From: Azadirachta indica
Taxonomy: Eukaryota; Streptophyta; Magnoliopsida; Sapindales; Meliaceae
Assembly (NCBI GenBank): GCA_022749755.1
Contig: CM040451.1
Span: 6,399,871-6,463,870, forward strand
Direction: 5' to 3'
DNA: 64,000 nucleotides
The translations under genes and the position numbers were made by a program. The notes under the pieces are model-generated. The model was not told the origin of the DNA. It searched no databases and worked only from the letters and a program-made list of their open reading frames with translations. Shown piece by piece: positions 33,375 to 45,649 of the stretch. The stretch's first letter is position 1; each line of letters begins with the position of its first letter.

Positions 33375-36300
33375 ATGTTTAATTATGCAGTTATACAATC
33401 TACAAATTTTTCTGATATCAAATGTGATATTCCTGAGTTGAAAGGTGATAACTACAAGGTTTGGAAGGAAAGAATTCTCCTTTATTTAGGGTGGATGGAC
33501 ATTGATTCTGCTATACGGAAAGACGAACCAATTATTACTGAAATCAGCAGTCAAGCTGAAATTGTTCTTTATGAATGATGGGAGTGATCTAATTGCTTAA
33601 GTATGATGTTCATAAAAACTAAAATTTCTGCTGGTATTCAAGATTCAGTCGATCAGCATGATAATGTCAAGGCATTATTGAAGGCAATTGATGAACAATT
33701 TGAGACTTCAGATAAAGCACTTGCTAGCACCCTAATTATGAAGTTTTCATCTATGAGGCTCACTAGTGTTAGAGGTGTGCGTGAGCACATTATGCAAATG
33801 AGAGACATTGCGGCTTAGTTAAAAGCTCTTGAGGTTGAAATGTCTGAGTCTTTTCTTGTGCACTATATACTGAACACTCTTCCACAATCATATGGACCTT
33901 TCAAAATCTCCTATAACACGCATAAGGATAAATGGTCAATTAATGAACTATTGACCATGTGTGTTCAAGAAGAAGGAAGGCTAACAATGGAATTGGGTGA
34001 AAGTGCATTTATGGCAACATAAGGGAAGAACAAAGGGCAAGCCAAACAGAAAGGGAAAGGTAAAATACCTCCTTAAACGGAAATTAAAAAGGAATCCAAG
34101 TGCTTCTTCTGCAAGAAGAAAGGACACATGAAGAAGGATTGTTCCAAGTTTCAGAAATGGCTTGAGAAGAAAGGTAATTCAATTTCATTTGTTTGTTATG
34201 AATCTAATACAGTTGAAGCTAGTCATAACACATGGTGGATTGATTCTGGTTCTACAATCCATGTTGCAAATACCTTGCAGGGTATGCAAAACCTAAGGAA
34301 GCCAGTGGGTAGTGAGTAGTGTATCTATTTAGGAAACAAGATGCGTTCACATGTAAAGGCAATTGGAACATGTAGTTTAATTTTAAGTAGTGGTTTTGTT
34401 TTAAGTTTAGAAAAGACATTTTATATTCCAACTTTTTCTAGAAATTTAATTTCTGTTTCAAGACTTGTACCGTTTGGTTATTCCTTTAATTTTTCAGATA
34501 TTTCTTTTCATTTATTTTACAAATCTGATCTTGTTGGGAATGGTACATTGTTTGATGGTCTTTTCTGTATTAATTTACAAAACAATGCCTCTTATGATGT
34601 GATACATGTTCAAGCTGGTATTAAACGATGTGTTATGAATGAAAATTCCTCCATCTTGTGGCAACGAAGATTAGAACATATCTCTTTAGAAAGAATTAAA
34701 AGATTAGTAAATGATGGGGTACTTAATACTTTAGATTTTACTGATTTTAATACTTGTTTAGACTGTATAGGGAAAATAGACCAACAAGACAAAGAAAGGT
34801 GCCAAAAGGAGTTCAAATAAATTAGAGATCATACATTCAGATATTTGTAGTCCAGACATGGACTCGTATGGTCAGAAATACTTCATCTCTTTTATAGATG
34901 ATTACTCACGATATATGTATCTCTACTTGCTTAAGAATAAAAATGAAGCATTAGATGCTTTTAAAGTTTTCAAAGCCGAAGTAGAGAAACAATGTGAAAG
35001 CAAATTAAGATTATGAGAACAGATAGAGGTGGAGAATATTATGGTAGATATACTGAGGATGGACAAGTACTTGGTCCATTTGCAAAGTTTCTTCAAGAAC
35101 AAGGGATAGTTGCCCAATACACCATGCTTGGTTCTCCAGACCAGAATGGTGTAGCAGAAAGAAGAAACCGAACATTAATGGACATGGTACGGAGTATGCT
35201 TAGCAATTCTAAGCTTCCTAAATCATTGTGGACTGAAGCTCTTAAGACGGCAGTGTATATATTGAACCGGGTTCCAACCAATGCTGTGCCAAAAATGCCT
35301 TTTGAATTATTTAAAGGTTGGAAACCGAGTTTGCGACATGTACGTGTTTGGGGATGTCTGTCTGAAGTAAGAGTTTATAATCCACAAGAAAAGAAACTAG
35401 ACCCAAGGACCATTAGTGGATATTTTATTGGATATGCTGAAAAGTCTAAAGGGTATAGATTCTATTATCTATCTCATACCATTAGGATTGTGGAATCAAG
35501 AAATGCAAAATTTCTTGAAAATGACTTAATTGGCGGAAATGATCAATTTTAGAATATTATTTCTGAGAAAGATCATATTGATGCTCAGCCGTCCACTTCA
35601 AGTGATAGATTGATTGTCATTCATAACTCACCTCAAGTCCAACCCGGTGTTGAGCAACCAATTATTGAAATTCCACAAGTAACTGATAATCTAGTAGATC
35701 AATCTGTTCAAGAATTACCAGAAAATTTTGAACAAACAGTTGAACAACATATTCTTCAGGAAAATGTTGATACAACATTAAGGAGATCTACTAGATTAAA
35801 GAGACCAGCAATTCCTAATGATTATGTTGTGTATTTACAAGAATCTGACTATAACATTGGAGCCGAAAATGATCCAGAAACGTTTTCACAAGTTATGAGT
35901 TGCAAAGAATCAAATTTATGGTACGATGCAATGAAAGATGAGATGATTTCTATGGCATCTAATAGAGCTTGGGATCTTGTTGAGTTGCCTAATGGTGCAA
36001 AAGTCATAGGATGTAAATGGGTCTTTAAAACTAAGAAAGACTCATCAAGCAACATTGAGAGATACAAAGCAAGACTCGTTGCCAAAGGATTCACTCAAAA
36101 GGAAGGAATTGATTACAAAGAGACATTTTCTCCTGTATCCAAGAAAGATTCCTTTCGTATAATGATGGCATTAGTTGCACATTTTGACCTAGAATTGCAA
36201 CAAATGGATGTAAAAACGGCCTTTCTCATAGAGATTTAGAAGAAAAGGTTTACATGAACCAACCAGAAGGATTTTTCTCTAGCAATGGCGAGCATTTAGT

Positions 36301-37438
36301 TTGCAAGCTCAAGAAATCCATATATGGCTTGAAACAAGCCTCCCGTCAATGGTATTTGAAATTTCATGATGTTATTTCTTCATTCGGTTTCGTCGAAAAT
36401 ATCATGGATCAATGTATATACCAGAAGGTCAGTAGGAGCAAAATATGTTTCTTAATTCTATATGTGGATGACATTCTACTTGCATCCAATGATAAGGTGT
36501 TGCTTTATAAGGTGAAACAATTTCTCTTTGAAAATTTTGACATGAAGGATATGGGTGATGCATCTTATGTCATTGGTATTAAGATACATAGAGATAGATT
36601 TCGAGGTATTTTAGGTCTATCTTAAGAGACCTATATCAACAAAGTTTTAGAGAGATTTCAGATGAAAGATTGTTCACCAAGTATAGCACCTATTGTGAAA
36701 GGTGACAGATTTAACTTGAACCAATGTCCAAGGAATGATCTTGAAAGGGAACAAATGCAAAATATTCTATTTGCTTCTGCTATTGGAAGTCTAATGTATG
36801 CTCAAGTCTGCACCAGACCTGACATTGCATTTGCTGTTGGAATGTTGGGAAGATATCAGAGTAATCCTGGTTTAGACCACTAGAGAGCTGCAAAGAAGGT
36901 GATGAGGTACCTTCAAGGAACGAAGGATTATATGCTTATGTATAAACGAACATATAATTTGGAGGTGACAGGATATTCAGATTCAGATTTCGCTGGCTGT
37001 GTTGATTCACGAAAGTCAACATCTGGATACATTTTTATGTTTGCCGGTGGAGCTGTATCTTGGAGGAGTGCAAAGCAGACTTTGACTGCTATTTCTACTA
37101 TGGAGGCTGAGTTCGTATCTTGTCTTGGGGCTACTTCACATGGTGTATGGATGAAGAATTTCATATCTGGGCTTAAAATCGTGGATTCAATTTCTAGGCC
37201 ATTAAAGATATATTGTGATAATTCAGCTGCAGTATTTATGGCTAAAAATAATAAAAGTGGTAATCGAAGCAAACACATCGACATTAAGTATTTAGCTATA
37301 AGAGAACGTGTTAAAGATAAAATAGTAGTTATTGAACACGTTAGCACTGAATTAATGATTGCTGATCCTTTGACAAAAGGCATGCCACCATTGAAATTTA
37401 AGGATCATGTAGATCAAATGAGACTTGGTTCCTTTTGA
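33375..37438 (+). pseudogene. Copia gag-pol polyprotein gene, several stops and frameshifts
   Basis: Gag at 33375-34020 (DIPELKGDNYKVWKERILLY), zinc knuckle CFFCKKKGHMKKDC at about 34098-34142, and protease WWIDSGSTIHVANT (about 34230; catalytic DSG kept). The pre-integrase domain lies at 34650-34790. The integrase core has SFIDDYSRYMYLY (34890), then RTDRGGEYYG (35015) and SPDQNGVAERRNRTLMD (35133). Reverse transcriptase runs from 35920 with RYKARLVAKGFTQ, QMDVKTAFL and YVDDI at 36461-36475. RNase H is at 36899-37438 (SDSDFAGCVDSRKSTSGY, MEAEFVSCL, KHIDIKYLAIRERV, ADPLTKGM). Stops near 33577, 33817, 34022, 34077, 34318, 35552, 36239, 36625 and 36883. The integrase and RNase H blocks are otherwise well conserved, so decay is fairly recent. 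Confidence 0.92.
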
Positions 37439-37720
37439 TGTTTTTCGTTATCAGAACGAATGGTGATTGTAATAAAATTCTATTTATGTTATGATATTTT
37501 CTCATATTTGATTTTCAATTGTGTACACATTTATTAATTGAGAAATATCATTTATGTTTGGATCTAGAATAAACGTAGGGTTTATTCATTATTAATATTG
37601 ATAACTGTTTAAGAGACATGATGCATAGTGATACATGGAAGATAATACTCATTTATAAAGAACCTATCGCCATGATTCATGTATTTTGTCTCTTATTATA
37701 GTAAATGATGAAATTATGGA

Positions 37721-37733
37721 CCAAGTGGGAGAA
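37721..37733 (+). promoter_or_regulatory. Polypurine tract of the copia element
   Basis: CCAAGTGGGAGAA abuts the 3' LTR start TGTTAG. Confidence 0.8.
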
Positions 37734-38167
37734 TGTTAGAATTTTTTAACTATAAGTGGCCCACGATTTTTCATCATTTTAAGTGGGAACGTGTGTTATA
37801 CAGTTTCTATCAGTTTTTGTGCAGTTTATTACATGTTCTAGCAGTTGTTACACGTTCTGGCAGTTTTGGCAATTAAATGGTTACACGTTTTAGCAGTTTC
37901 TGGTAATTTTTTTATGGTTTCTGTGATGGGCAGAGCTTATAAATATAGCTCTTGGTTAGGTCCCTAATCCAACAATTTTTTTTAAGAAATATACACTATC
38001 GCATAGAAATTGTAAGGTTTAGAAGAACCATAAATCGGTAATTTTTCATCACCAGATTGTGAAAGACGACAATGGCAAGAGGTATGTCTTTGGGTTTAAT
38101 TCCGCATTTGATCTATATGCTATTATGATTAATAAAGCATACTAGATCGTATATGAAATTGGTAATA
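37734..38167 (+). mobile_element. 3' LTR of the copia element
   Basis: Same length and termini as 31963-32396, followed by the target copy GTGAT. Confidence 0.92.
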
Positions 38168-38172
38168 GTGAT

Positions 38173-38265
38173 AACTATACTGTTTCAATTGTGGGAGAAG
38201 ATTTACCAAGATCACATTGCTCACCTATTATGGCAGCCATCTGCCAATTGAAGTATGAAAATTGA
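38173..38265 (+). pseudogene. Continuation of the old copia fragment after the insertion
   Basis: Directly after the second GTGAT the reading frame that stopped at 31962 resumes (NYTVSIVGEDLPRSHC). It matches in character the protease region following the DxG motif of copia elements, and reaches a stop near 38265. Afterwards no copia homology is visible. Confidence 0.65.
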
Positions 38266-38304
38266 CATGAAAAGACAAGCTAGTAACAAACAAAAATGTG
38301 CCAC

Positions 38305-38520
38305 CACTACTACAAAAACAGTATGATAGATAATATTTGTCAAGAATGACATTTTGTGAAGGTGTTTATTTATCAATTATTATTCACTCATGCATAGATG
38401 GTAGCATTTACATGTCATTATTTTGTGACAAAAGCAGTTTCTATCATAATGCTGTGATAGGAATTTATCACGACTATGTGATAGAAGTTTTTTTGATTAC
38501 AAAGTTATCAACATTTCTTG
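38305..38520 (+). mobile_element. CACTA/En-Spm-like terminus with subterminal repeats
   Basis: CACTACTACAAAAACAG at 38305 is the classic CACTA terminal form. It is followed by short inverted and direct phrases (ATGATAGATAAT, TATCATAATGCTGTGATAG, TATGTGATAG), as expected of subterminal repeats. I could not find the partner terminus by eye. CACTA gene remnants lie at 54.5-58.4 kb on the minus strand and could belong to the same element. Confidence 0.5.
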
Positions 38521-39941
38521 ATAATTTTTTATTAAGATTGACTGGTTTTTTGGGATGTAAATTTTCTCATTTTTTTTTTATTTGTCGCTTAAAATTTTTT
38601 TGATTTTTGTTTTTGTGAGATTTTCCTATTTATCCCCTTTTTTAAGCCATTTTTATTTGTTGTATTTATAATTTTTTTTTAATTTCTTTCAGGTTTGTAA
38701 TACATTTTATTTATATTAATTATCAACATAACTAAAAATGACAAAAAAATAAAATTAAAACAACAAATATTATTGAACTAAAAATAGAAAAAATAAAAAT
38801 GTGACAATAAATATTATTGCCAATATAATCAACATAATTCTACATTCTAATTGACAATATACAAACATAATTGTCACCTTCATTTCTAGCATAATTCCAA
38901 ATCTATCATCCCAATCTAAATAAAACTAAACAAACATAATTCTCAACCTAATTCAAGACAAAGTAAAATGAAAATCAAATCCCAATGCAAATATATAAAT
39001 ATTAACAAACTGCTGACTTATTACAAAAAAGTTGCTGAATGAGTTACGAATTTCCGACATCAACTTTAGATACACTACAAACACAAAATAAAACAATGAA
39101 AATTAAATTTTAACTTCATTTCATGTGCAGGGTACAAACTTAGGGTAATAAGCATAAGCCAACTATGTTCTATTTCACATGCTGTCCACTTATCCTTCCA
39201 AAATCTGTAACAAACAGTTATTTGTTCACATATGTCATTGTATATGGTAGGGATGCTTCAGTAGCAAATTACATTCCTACTGCAGAAAGCATGCAGCAAA
39301 ACAGCAAAAATAGCCGAAAATAATATTAAAAATTTTAAACATTCTCTAGTTCGAACATTAATTCGTGTAAAAATTTTGTTCAAATCCTTATCAATTCAAC
39401 AACAAATTATAATAATTAATTCACTGTATATAACTCTGTGTTTTATAAAATATGGACATAATTATGCTGGCACCTGAGTTGATGGAATATTTTCTATTGA
39501 TCTACTTAATTAGTATATATAGTATATTCTTCTACTATATAAATTAGAAAACGTGAGGCTGCCAAGGAAATCATGAAAGCAAAGACACAAACAAAGCAAA
39601 TTAAGAGAAGAATTAAACATGAATTTAAAATAAGAAAATAACCTTTAATATTATCACTCTCGATTTATGAAGTTTTAGGTCTAACATACATACCTACAGC
39701 ACTCTTACTTATATTTTCATTTAATTAAATTTTATCAATTATTTTTAATTTGAATTCATAAATTAAAAAAAATGGTTATAACAATAGAAAATATTTAATA
39801 CATATGTTAAGATATAATTATATAATTTTATTTGATATTTTTATACCAAGCACTTTCTCTTTAAAAATATACATTGGTATTTGAAAATCTTTATATATTA
39901 ACGTTACAAATAAATTAATAATAAAAGTAGAGTTAAGTGTG

Positions 39942-39973
<32 letters not shown>

Positions 39974-40412
39974 CGCGCGCTAAAAACAAACATCTTTTTG
40001 GGCACTTTAGCACATACGAGATTACTTTCATTTAAAACATCTTACAATCTTCTTATAACAAAGCCAATTGGCAAAATAATGAATAATATGTTATATTGTA
40101 TACTACAAATTAAATAACAATCTAGTTCTAGGTATACATTAATTTTATATATATGGCCAACTACGTGATGCAATATGTATATAGGAAGAAAGAAATTATA
40201 TTGGGTCATATAATTAAATAGCCATGCTGCTTTAAGAAGTGATTTCTCAATGAAAACACTTATCTGCTAGTAAAAATATTCTTAAAAACTTCAGCTAACT
40301 AAAACCTTTTCTTTTCCATTTTATTTTAAACATATTTCACTTTCCATCAATAAAATTCACTGGGAAAAAAGAAAATAATCCACCTAATATAATAATTATT
40401 ATATTAGACAAA
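38521..40412. other. AT-rich sequence without a recognisable gene
   Basis: No ORF with a domain. It contains an alternating purine-pyrimidine tract at 39939-39980. Confidence 0.6.
39939..39980. repeat. (TA)n(TG)n(CG)n alternating tract
   Basis: About 40 bases of strictly alternating purine-pyrimidine: TA units, then TG units, then CGCGCGC. Confidence 0.9.
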
Positions 40413-40748
40413 TCACAGTCTGAACAAACACTGAATTGACAAGAACTTTTTGTTTGAGAAGGCTCGATTACTGTTACGAAACCATTGTTCATTAGGATCC
40501 CTATAATGGTGGAACATTGACTTGAATTTGTAATCCTAATTTAGAACGTATTAGAATTCTATCAGAACTCCTAATATATTAGTATAAGGAAATTAGCACT
40601 TATATCTATGGCATTTTATTCATGTACAAAAATAGTAATAAGAGTTTTTTTGAAAGAAGCAATAAACAATTTTCTTTTCCCAAAAAGAAATAATAAGAAT
40701 TCAATTTTTATTGTGTGATACTGGAGGTTACAAACTTCAATGTCAACA
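40413..40748 (+). mobile_element. 5' LTR of the Tat-type element
   Basis: Direct repeat of 51400-51735. Ends ...TGTCAACA. A clear primer-binding site is not obvious after it. Confidence 0.8.
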
Positions 40749-42805
40749 GTTGGCAAAGTCTATGGGGAGCACGATTGAAAAGCTATAGCAATGATTAAAG
40801 AACAACCCGTCGCCAAAAGACCACCAACTGAAAAAATTTACGAAGAAGATTCATCGGACTCTAATGCACCACTAGCCTCGTTGCAACAATCTCAAGGGCG
40901 AACGGCTATGCATGAAGAAGACGCAAACACAATTCAACTCGTACAGCAATTGTGAGAAAGTGAATGGAGGTTTCTAAAGAAAGATAAGCGAGTAAAGGCT
41001 TTGGAAAATAAGATGGGGATAATGGAGAAAGAAATCGAGAATCTGAAGAAGATGATTCAAGAAGACGTAATTAGTAGACAAAATCTAGGAAAGTTGGGGT
41101 TACCAAAAAATGAAGAAAGCATTACCTTATCGAGAGTTCATCATAAAGAATTATCTCCTAAGAGACTGGGAAGTAGACTGTGGGAACAAGATAATCATCA
41201 TAAAAAGAAGGGCATACCTCCCCCACAGGAGAAGGCTTGAGAGGAGGGATTGATGCGTGAGGACTATGATAAGGAAATCCTCTTCATCATGAAAAAAGAC
41301 CCGAGCAAAGACCGGCCACTGATCAGTACGAACTGAATCAGGGTAAAAGAAGACATAATCGCAGTACAAGTTCAGTCTATATAAGAACTTACTTAAATAA
41401 AAAACGTAGAAAGGATGGAGAAAAGACCGCCGCAGAGAAAATACCAAACCAGGCTAGACCTACTGTCGATTAGGTGGTAAGTAGAAAATAGATGGAGGAA
41501 AGGATTTGGGAGCTCATTGAAGAACTATAGGCCCAAAGAAAAAATGATCAACAATAAGACGGAAATCCACCAGAAGGATTGGCGCTTTTACTTAAGTCCC
41601 CTTTTTCGAAAGAAATATAAGGTTTTGTCTAACTCCAAAAGTTTAAGATGCCTTAAATCCCACTATATACGAGAAAGACAGACTTGACATTACACATCAA
41701 CCTGTTCAGGGAGAAGATGATGATCCAAGGTCTAATAGAGTTGTAAATGTACTGTCAGTTCTCCCTAACTGTGGAAAGGCAAGCGAGATGATGGTTTAAA
41801 AATTTAAAGTCGAAAAGCATGAGGAGTTTTGATTAGTTCTGCGAGTAGTTCGTCAATAAGTTTAGAGGAGTAGTGGCCACAATAAAAAACCCTAGCTTGC
41901 TGCTATTGTTAAAGTAAAAAAGAGATAAAGCCTTAAAAAGTTTCATAAAAAGATACCATGAGGAGGTTATGGAGGCCGGAGCTTTTTTGCATCCCTTGGC
42001 ACTAGAAGGGTTAAAGAAAGGTCTACAAATAGATAGAGGATGGTTCGCCATCCACAAGTGAACTATGACTACGTATGAGCAAGCTTGAAAGGAGATCTTC
42101 GAAGAAATTGAGATAGAAGATCAAATACTACTGAAGAAGAAGAAGAAGAGGCTAAAAAGATCTAGAGATAGGGAATAGGGATCAAGGTCCAAAGATAGAA
42201 AAAAACAAGAGAAACACACAAGACCTGATCTAAGGCCCATTAAGAAGAGAAGTGAAGATTTTGACATCCACGATACGAAGATAGATCTTGGCAGAGACAA
42301 CGTCTTGGATTCTAACCCCTGAGGTATGAAGGAAAAATGGAACAGCTAAGAGAGTTACCCTTTCCACGTAGAAAGGGGATAAAAAAAGTTACTCTAGTAC
42401 AAGATAAGAGAAAGTTTACTAAATTGAACACACCCTTGTTAGTAATTTACGAAGAAATCAAAGATCTAGGTTTGTTGCCTAGATCGTGCCCTTTGAGGTT
42501 GGTATAAAATATACGCGATAAAGAAAGAAGATATGCCTTCCACCAAGACTATGGGTATACAACTAATCAATGTTTAAACTTGAGGGAACAGATAGAAATC
42601 CTAGTGCTGAATAACTACTTCGACCAATATAGAACTAGAGCTTAAGAAATGGAAGAAAGCCCCAAATATAAGAACAAGATTAGAGGACCCAATCTATAGA
42701 AGCATGGTAATCTAAAGAGGGCCAACGCTAGCAAGAAATTCTAGCAACACCAGGATAAATTATTCTAGATATTCATTACTAAATATCTTTATGGACTAGC
42801 ATGTA
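40749..42805 (+). pseudogene. Gag of the Tat-type element, many stops
   Basis: A coiled-coil-like N-terminal frame (41001-41240, MENKMGIMEKEIENLKKMI) precedes a capsid-like region at about 41670-42060 (HINLFREKMMIQGL, RWWFKNLKSKSM, FVNKFRGVVATIKNP, then KGLQIDRGWFAIHK). A cysteine-histidine phrase of the type FHQDYGYTTNQC (about 42540) is the usual spacer before protease in these elements. Stops occur every 20-60 codons, most of them TAG. Confidence 0.7.
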
Positions 42806-43288
42806 ATGAATGTTAGAGCATATAAGAAACCAAGATTAGCCTTAGTCCTAATTATGTTTACAGACGAGGATGAAGTAGGAGTTAGTTACCCTTACGACGA
42901 TGCTTTGGTGGTGACGCTAGAGATCGGTTTAGCCAAGGCTAGCAAAGTTTTAGTGGACATAAGAAGTTTAGTTGATATAATTTTCAAGGAAACTTTAGAC
43001 TCCTTGAACATCGAAAATCTTAAAGTAAGACTCGTAGACATAACCCTACATGGATTTGGTAACTCATACATACTTCCATTATATTCAGTTCAGCTGCCAC
43101 TAACAATGGGAGATAAATCGTATAAAAAAACTACGATGATAAAGTTTCAGGTTGTGGATTTAAAAATGCTGTACACTACGATTTTGGGAAGACCTTTCTT
43201 CAGAAAGACAAAAGCAGTAAAAGGTATACACTATCTGAAACCCAAATTCAAAACTGGAGAAGGAATTGGAGGGGTGCGAGGTGATTAG
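42806..43288 (+). pseudogene. Protease region of the Tat-type element
   Basis: A 160-codon frame with VLVDIRSLVDIIF where active copies have VLVDxGSSxDI, so the catalytic D-x-G is altered. It is followed by LHGFGNS and TTILGRPFF, typical of gypsy retroviral-type aspartic protease. The longest open frame in this element. Confidence 0.75.
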
Positions 43289-44480
43289 AAAGTGGCTCGA
43301 ATATGTTTTGCAATCTCTTCACAAAGGTCTTATTGTATAAAACAAAGCATGTTGAGAAACTAGACAAGGAAGACGTTGAATAATAAAGGATGATGAAGAA
43401 ATTGGAAAAAAAAGTAGGGCAAGAAGGAATAAGGCTGATAACAGAGTCGATAGAAAAATTAAAGTCGATATCCCTTAACCCGCTAAGGCTTAAATAGATT
43501 ACGAAGTTTGGTTCTCAACTGTTTGAGAAAGAAAAGAGGAGGTTAATCAATTTCTTGAGAGAACATCTAGATGTGTTTACCTGGAATCATGAAGATATGC
43601 CAATAATTGATCCCAAGGTGATTTTATATCGGTTAGCAGTTAATCCAATGTTCAAGCCTATTAAGTAGAAGTGAAGAGCGTTTAATCAAGAAAGACAGAA
43701 GGCTATTAAAGTGGAGGTTGACAAGTTGATTAAAGTGAGATTTATAAGAGAAGTATATTATCCAGATTGGGTAACTAACGTGGTGATGGTCAAAAAGGTG
43801 AATAGAAAGTAGAGAATATGTGTTGACTTCACCGATCTAAATAAAGCTTGCATAAAGAATAGTTTCCCCCTTTCACAAATAGACCAACTAGTAGACTCGA
43901 CAGTTAGACACAAGTTATTAAGCTTTATGGACTCGTTTTGGGAGTATAAATAAATCAAGATGCACGAAGCCGACCAAGAAAAGATGGCATTTATGACTAA
44001 TCGGGGACTATACTATTACAAAGTAATGCCTTTTGGTCTATAGAACTCAAAAGCAACATTTCAAAGGTTGGTCAACAAAGTTTTCAAGTTCTTGATTAGG
44101 AGAACGATGAAGGTATACATAGATGACATGATTACCAAATCACTAAAGTTCAAAGATCATATTCAATATTTGGAAGAAATATTTTCCCTACTAAGAAAAT
44201 ATAACATGAAGCTAAACCTCAAAAAATGCACATTTGGAGTCAGCCTCGTAAAATTTCTAGGGTTCATGGTTAGCAAACATGGGATATAAGCAAATCCTCA
44301 AAAGGTTTAGCTATATTGAACATGAAATCCCTAATGACACTGAAAGAGGTGCAAGGTTTAATAGGGTGGTTAGCTGCACTGAATAAATTCATATCTAAAG
44401 TAATTGAAAAATCTTTTCAGTTTTTAAAGGCTATAAAGAAAGGGAAAAAAATATGAGATGGACAAAGGTGTGCAAGACCA
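43289..44480 (+). pseudogene. Reverse transcriptase region of the Tat-type element
   Basis: Blocks in order: HLDVFTWNHEDMP (about 43570), YYKVMPFGL (about 44010), and the catalytic YIDDM at 44116-44130. Then HIQYLEEIFSLLRKYNMKLN and KCTFGVSLVKFLGFMVSKHG (44160-44289). Stops interrupt it at several usually conserved Gln, Arg or Trp positions (near 43666, 43673, 43810, 43951 and 44041). Confidence 0.85.
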
Positions 44481-45059
44481 ACTTTTGGGAGTTAAAGGCA
44501 TGCTTGGCGAACCTACCCCAGTTGTTGATTCCGCTAATAAGAGATATACTATAGCTATATTTGGCAATAACTAATCACGCAGTAAGCTCAGTACTGGTGA
44601 AAGAAGATGAAAAGATATATACTATATCTACATATTTGGCCAATATATTACGCCAACAAATCATTGCTAGATGCAGTAAAAAGATATTTCACCTCTAGAG
44701 AAATAGGCCCTTGCGCTAGTTATCATAGTGCGAAAGTTATGTTAGTACTTTCAAGCACACTCGATAGTAGTCCTCGCCGATTAGCCTCTGCAGTAGATAT
44801 TACATAGACCAGACCTCTCAGAAAGACTGGTCAAGTAGTCGATTGAGCTTAATGAATTCGATATAAAGTATCAACCTTGCAAAGCTATCAAGGCTTAGGC
44901 ACTAGATGATTTTATTAAGGAGAGGTCAATTGAGGAAAGAATGATGGTACGAGAAGTAGTTGAGCCAATGACAACCCAAGAGGTAGAGAATGTGGAATTA
45001 GGAATAGAACCTGTTTAGGACAATACAGCAAATAATTGTATTCAGTCTCTTAGTTATAT

Positions 45060-45480
45060 GACTAAATGAGCATTAAAAGAGGGGCAAAGGAAGCCTAAAT
45101 TTTGGCATCTGCATATAGAAAGAGCATTAAGCATTTAGAACGGAGAAGTGGGAATAATTCTAATTGGACCAAAAGGTACAAAATTAGCCTACGCCCTGTA
45201 TTTTGATTTTAGAGTAACAAACAATAAGGTAGAATACGAAGCTTTACTGGCAAGACTTGGTGTAGCACTTTTCGTTGGCGTAGATTATCTTGAAATAAAA
45301 GGAGATTCACAGTTAGTGGTAAATCAAATCTCTGGCCAATTTCAAGCAAAAAACAAAAGTATGCACGCCTATCTGAACAAGGTCGTGGAGTTAATGAAGC
45401 ATTTAAAAAATGTAGTAATACTGTAGATCCTACGGTTAGAGAACACGAAGGCAGATGCCTTGTCGAAGCTAACTTCAACA
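45060..45480 (+). pseudogene. RNase H region of the Tat-type element
   Basis: The open frame 45148-45426 shows LAYALYFDFRVTNNKVEYEA, LLARLGVAL, LEIKGDSQLVVNQISGQF and MHAYLNKVVELM, the plant gypsy RNase H pattern. A DALSKL-like end follows at about 45460. Confidence 0.8.
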
Positions 45481-45649
45481 TTACATGGAAAGTTTCCAAA
45501 AATAATTCCTATAGAGATGTTATACTATAAAAGTGTGAGACAATCAAGGATAGAACCTGGTTAGATTCTCAAGGATAAGTATCCAGAAGATATAGAAGAG
45601 GCTAGAAGAATTAAGATAAGATCCTTGCACTATTCATTAATCGACGGAG

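Larger units (their letters stand above)
31958..38172 (+). mobile_element. Ty1/copia retrotransposon, structurally complete but decayed
   Basis: 434-bp LTRs at 31963-32396 and 37734-38167, flanked by an exact GTGAT duplication (31958-31962 and 38168-38172). Internal order: iMet primer-binding site, repeat-rich leader, gag, protease, integrase, reverse transcriptase, RNase H, polypurine tract. Integrase before reverse transcriptase defines copia. By eye the LTRs differ at about 20 of 434 positions (about 95% identical), mostly transitions. It inserted into an older copia gag fragment in the same orientation. Confidence 0.92.

Noticed and set aside
36928..37383. 151-codon minus-strand ORF
   Set aside because: Antisense shadow of the copia RNase H, which has strong motifs on the plus strand.
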